Positions 56,833-58,975 of a stretch of 58,975 bases of DNA are shown piece by piece (position 1 is the first letter of the stretch; each line of letters opens with the position of its first letter). The notes below the pieces were generated by a model that was not told the DNA's origin, made no database searches, and saw only the letters and a list, made by a program, of their open reading frames with translations. Source of the stretch: an uncultured Bacillota bacterium (GTDB lineage Bacteria; Bacillota_I; Bacilli_A; RF39; UBA660); the NCBI GenBank assembly GCA_946407495.1, contig CAMJOB010000004.1, forward strand, positions 1-58,975, read 5' to 3'. The position numbers and the translations under genes are program-made.

Positions 56833-57207
56833 TTAGACAACTGTACCTTGAATAACAAGATAACCATGCGCTTTCACGATATCTATTGACTTCTGAAGAA
56901 TCATATTTTCATATGCTTCTTTCTTGATTACCTTGTTTGCCTTGTACTTTTTTGTTCTCTGTGTATTGAACTCCTTGATAACGTTTTCCAAGTACTTGAA
57001 ATACACAGGTTTTTTAGGAAGCATATATTCATTTCTTCCTACATAAAGGATTACACCTTTGTTGCTTAGCAAATTGATTAAAGCTAAGTCTTTACCCAAT
57101 CCCACTTCGTTAAACAAAGTTCGCATTTCTTTACAAGTAAAAACACGATTAGGATTTTCAGCTCTCTTCACGTTAAAAAGAGCTGTGATTTTTTTATAAT
57201 CTTTCAT
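56833..57207 (-). CDS. Hypothetical, winged-helix-like
   Basis: 124 residues from MKDYKKITALFNVKRAENPN at 57207, a 14-base overlap with the upstream gene. FTCKEMRTLFNEVGLGKDLA and LINLLSNKGVILYVGRNEYM read like a winged helix. Basic C-terminus. May be a regulator. Confidence 0.58.
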   Translation of the reverse strand: MKDYKKITALFNVKRAENPNRVFTCKEMRTLFNEVGLGKDLALINLLSNKGVILYVGRNEYMLPKKPVYFKYLENVIKEFNTQRTKKYKANKVIKKEAYENMILQKSIDIVKAHGYLVIQGTVV

Positions 57208-57712
57208 ATTCTGATTTGAGTTTATCTTCTGCATCATAAACGCAGGTTGTTAGAAAATCTCTGAATTGTTCGAATACATTTTGAAGGTCTAAATCAGATG
57301 CTGATACAATCCAATCATTAAACTTAATATATAAGTTTTTTTGATCAATTTTTTCAATAACAACATCTTCAAAATTACCTTCTGGATCAAGTCTTAACCA
57401 ATTATCTGGCTTCTTAATAGATGAAACAAATAGAGGAATAGAACGATCTGCACAATATTTTCTTTCAAACATTTGTTTATAAATATTGAACAAATCTCGA
57501 ATTACTTCTTTTTTCTTACTTATTGTACCACGACTAGATAAATATAAGTACTTAATACTATTAAGTTTTACGATGATTTTAAAGATTTCGTCTTTTTCCT
57601 CTTTGATTTCTTTCTCATGTTTCATTTTCATCAAACGATTTACACGTAAATCATTTAGAAAGATGACAATTAGAAACAAAAGAAAAAAGATAGCGAGAAC
57701 AATTACTTCCAT
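57194..57712 (-). CDS. Membrane-anchored hypothetical protein
   Basis: 172 residues. N-terminal anchor MEVIVLAIFFLLFLIVIFLN, then a basic coiled coil and a soluble domain (RSIPLFVSSIKKPDNWLRLD, LYIKFNDWIVSASDLD). Function unknown. Confidence 0.66.
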   Translation of the reverse strand: MEVIVLAIFFLLFLIVIFLNDLRVNRLMKMKHEKEIKEEKDEIFKIIVKLNSIKYLYLSSRGTISKKKEVIRDLFNIYKQMFERKYCADRSIPLFVSSIKKPDNWLRLDPEGNFEDVVIEKIDQKNLYIKFNDWIVSASDLDLQNVFEQFRDFLTTCVYDAEDKLKSEYERL

Positions 57713-57741
57713 ATTTATTAGTTTTTTAAATGAAGATATTG

Positions 57742-58083
57742 TTACTGAATTTCAGTAACAACACCTTTGTCAATTGTGATGGTATACTCATTCTTGTGGA
57801 GTCTTCTGATCTCCTCAAAAATGTAGCCAAACACTCCGTTGGCATAGTCATACTTCTTGTAGAATGGACGACCTCTGAGGATGTCCAAAGAACGACCTAC
57901 TCGTGTACAATCACAGATGGCTCCATTCTTGTCCAACTTGACGAAGAGCATGAAATCACCAACCTTGTGAGTAGAGTCATCTATCAGAAGCTCACTCTTG
58001 CCAATTACTTCTTTGAACTTCTTAGGCTTGAGATTGAATGACTTACGCATACCATTGTTAAAGAATTTCTTACTATTTGACAT
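57742..58083 (-). CDS. Hypothetical basic protein
   Basis: 113 residues, basic N-terminus (KKFFNNGMRKSFNLKPKKFK), GC-richer than neighbours. DFMLFVKLDKNGAICDCTRV and GVFGYIFEEIRRLHKNEYTI suggest a beta-rich domain. Not recognised. Confidence 0.66.
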   Translation of the reverse strand: MSNSKKFFNNGMRKSFNLKPKKFKEVIGKSELLIDDSTHKVGDFMLFVKLDKNGAICDCTRVGRSLDILRGRPFYKKYDYANGVFGYIFEEIRRLHKNEYTITIDKGVVTEIQ

Positions 58084-58221
58084 AGTATTACCTGCTTGCC
58101 CAGGATTTATTTACGGCAAGAAAAGATTACTATTTTGTATTCAAGTATAGTTACTTGTCTTGTTTTAAGCGATGTTCGAACTTAGTTCTACTTATATAAA
58201 CAAGCTAAAGCAAAAAATTAG

Positions 58222-58292
58222 AAGTTCTTGCCGGACTCGAACCGACCACCTCTGCTTACGCGACAGTGCTCCCACCTGTGAGCTAAAGAGCT
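58222..58292 (-). tRNA. tRNA-like gene, anticodon uncertain
   Basis: 71 nt. Acceptor AGCTCTT/AAGAACT (one mismatch), D arm GCTC-ACAGGTGG-GAGC, T arm GTCGG-TTCGAGT-CCGGC good. The anticodon arm CTGT-CGCGTAA-GCAG is short and lacks U33 (would read CGU, Thr). Confidence 0.6.
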
Positions 58293-58374
58293 TTTACCCA
58301 TCGTTGGACTTTCACCAATCCAGATTGCTTAAGCGCTAATAACAATAATGGGGATTTATTACTAGTAAAAATCG

Positions 58375-58444
58375 CAATCCCTATCGGACTCGAACCGATA
58401 ACCGCTGTTAAAGAACAGTGCTCTCACCATTGAGCTAAGGGATT
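58375..58444 (-). tRNA. tRNA-like gene, anticodon uncertain
   Basis: 70 nt. Acceptor AATCCCT/AGGGATT, D arm GCTC-AATGGTGA-GAGC, T arm ATCGG-TTCGAGT-CCGAT canonical. The region between is three bases short: CTGTT-CTTT-AACAG can form a tight hairpin, or a loop reading UUU or UUA. If UUA, it would decode UAA. Confidence 0.6.
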
Positions 58445-58451
58445 TTTGCAT

Positions 58452-58478
58452 ATAACATCTTGAGCTCATTAATGTTAT
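58452..58478 (-). promoter_or_regulatory. tRNA leader hairpin
   Basis: ATAACAT/ATGTTAT, 7 bp with an AGCT-containing loop, 7 bases upstream of the tRNA-like gene at 58375. Confidence 0.5.
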
Positions 58479-58532
58479 ACGTGCCAGTTGACGCCACCTA
58501 TAGATTCATTCAACTTCATAATAGAAATGCAG

Positions 58533-58649
58533 TAGATATAACAGGATTCGAACCTGTGACCCCGCGCCGTATCATATAAATGATGTTAGTATTATGAATG
58601 TACACTCAAAACCCGAGTCGCTACTCTAAACCAACTGAGTTATATATCT
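58533..58649 (-). tRNA. Expanded tRNA-like gene
   Basis: 117 nt. Acceptor AGATATA/TATATCT, discriminator A, D arm ACTC-AGTTGGTTTA-GAGT, T arm ACAGG-TTCGAAT-CCTGT canonical. The anticodon region is about 45 bases too long and contains ACTC-GGGTTTT-GAGT and ATCAT-TTAT-ATGAT hairpins. A possible CTCGGGT loop would read CGG (Pro). May contain a small intron. Confidence 0.6.
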
Positions 58650-58718
58650 ATGTTATTTTTATGGTTGTTTAAAAAATCGTATTACTATTTTCACAAACTG
58701 TAATACGCAGAATTTTAA

Positions 58719-58750
58719 CAAATATAACCAAACAACCTATGAGTAGGAAA
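58719..58750 (-). promoter_or_regulatory. Promoter for the expanded tRNA
   Basis: Minus strand TTTC-N20-TATATTTG, one base off consensus. About 11 bases beyond the -7 box lies a leader hairpin CGTATTAC/GTAATACG (58678-58707), so the hairpin would stand near the 5' end of the transcript. Confidence 0.68.
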
Positions 58751-58814
58751 GCCAGGATTCGAACCTGGATTACCAGAGTGAGAATCTGGAGTACTACCAT
58801 TATACGACATCCCC
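58744..58814 (-). tRNA. tRNA-Glu(CUC)
   Basis: 71 nt. Anticodon arm CCAGA-TTCTCAC-TCTGG, T arm CCAGG-TTCGAAT-CCTGG. Acceptor GGGGATG/CTTTCCT has two G.U and one U-U. A long leader stem AAACTTAG/CTAAGTTT lies about 20-60 bases upstream. Confidence 0.82.
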
Positions 58815-58906
58815 TAGTAATACACTTATAAAGATTTAAGAAACTTAGTGCATTTAAGACCTCGAGTCTAAGTTTACTGTGTCGGACAACTAACTAAAAC
58901 CAAAGT

Positions 58907-58975
58907 TTAATTTGGTAACAGTATTTTCTTTATTTGTTTAACTGCTTCTTTAGCTTCTTCAGCAGTTTTGAAGTA
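58907..58975 (-). CDS. C-terminal end of a gene entering from the window edge
   Basis: 22 residues before TAA: YFKTAEEAKEAVKQIKKILL and PN. Helical and basic. The body of the gene lies beyond 58975, so it cannot be identified. Confidence 0.55.
   Translation of the reverse strand, partial: YFKTAEEAKEAVKQIKKILLPN

Noticed and set aside
1..58975. Alternative genetic code (stop recoding) as in some gut phages
   Set aside because: TAA, TAG and TGA all end well-defined genes, and no conserved protein runs through an in-frame stop other than at introns.
1..58975. CRISPR array, integrase or attachment site
   Set aside because: No regularly spaced repeats, no recombinase and no site-like direct repeats at a tRNA end were seen; a lytic lifestyle fits better.

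Overview
This window looks like part of a large, AT-rich, lytic phage genome that infects a Bacteroidota host. The inference rests on three things. The gene content is phage replication, nucleotide and lysis genes packed head to tail on the minus strand, often with ATGA-type overlaps. Several promoters match the Bacteroidota consensus TTTG-N19/20-TATATTTG. The tmRNA T-arm and a RpoD-like sigma factor are of Bacteroidota type. The density of group I introns and the DNA polymerase B/primase/DnaB/SSB/Sak4-like set resemble large crAss-like phages, but no capsid or terminase gene lies in the window, so that placement is tentative. The standard code fits (TAA, TAG and TGA are all used as stops). 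All protein genes but one lie on the minus strand, so transcription runs from high to low coordinates.

Layout by position. 1-34.7 kb: replication and nucleotide metabolism. This part holds a family B DNA polymerase split by a group I intron, a sigma factor, MazG-like, ligase, dUTPase, Nudix, nicotinamidase, NrdG/NrdD, several PD-(D/E)XK nucleases, primase, SSB, a Sak4-like ATPase split by a second intron carrying a GIY-YIG gene, DnaB, SF2 helicase, a spanin-like pair, an SPFH lipoprotein, RNase H and an AAA+ ATPase. 34.8-40.2 kb: small secreted or lipoprotein genes, then nadE, a radical SAM gene, pncB, nadD and a DUF2829 (Tad2-like) gene. With pncA at 8.8 kb the phage encodes the whole route nicotinamide > nicotinate > NaMN > NaAD > NAD+. 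40.2-41.4 kb: a tmRNA gene whose T-loop is interrupted by a group I intron that carries an HNH endonuclease on the opposite strand, the only convincing plus-strand gene. 41.4-58.8 kb: about 30 tRNA or tRNA-like genes mixed with small membrane proteins, homing-type nucleases and a DUF2828/TROVE-like vWA protein.

The least explained material is in the tRNA region. Nearly every tRNA transcription unit begins with a hairpin a few bases before the tRNA. Ten of these hairpins share one design: a 7-10 bp closing stem whose sequence changes with compensation from copy to copy, followed by a nearly invariant ACAGCAAAU. One copy encloses a tRNA-Thr whose 3' part precedes its 5' part, a circularly permuted gene. 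A tRNA-Arg(UCU) is split by a 659-nt group I intron, several tRNAs have expanded or missing arms, and one tRNA with an Asn anticodon has a long variable arm. How the parts may work together (inference): the phage brings its own decoding and ribosome-rescue RNAs, its own dNTP and NAD supply, and NAD-signalling countermeasures, and it is heavily colonised by group I introns inserted at the most conserved sites of essential genes.
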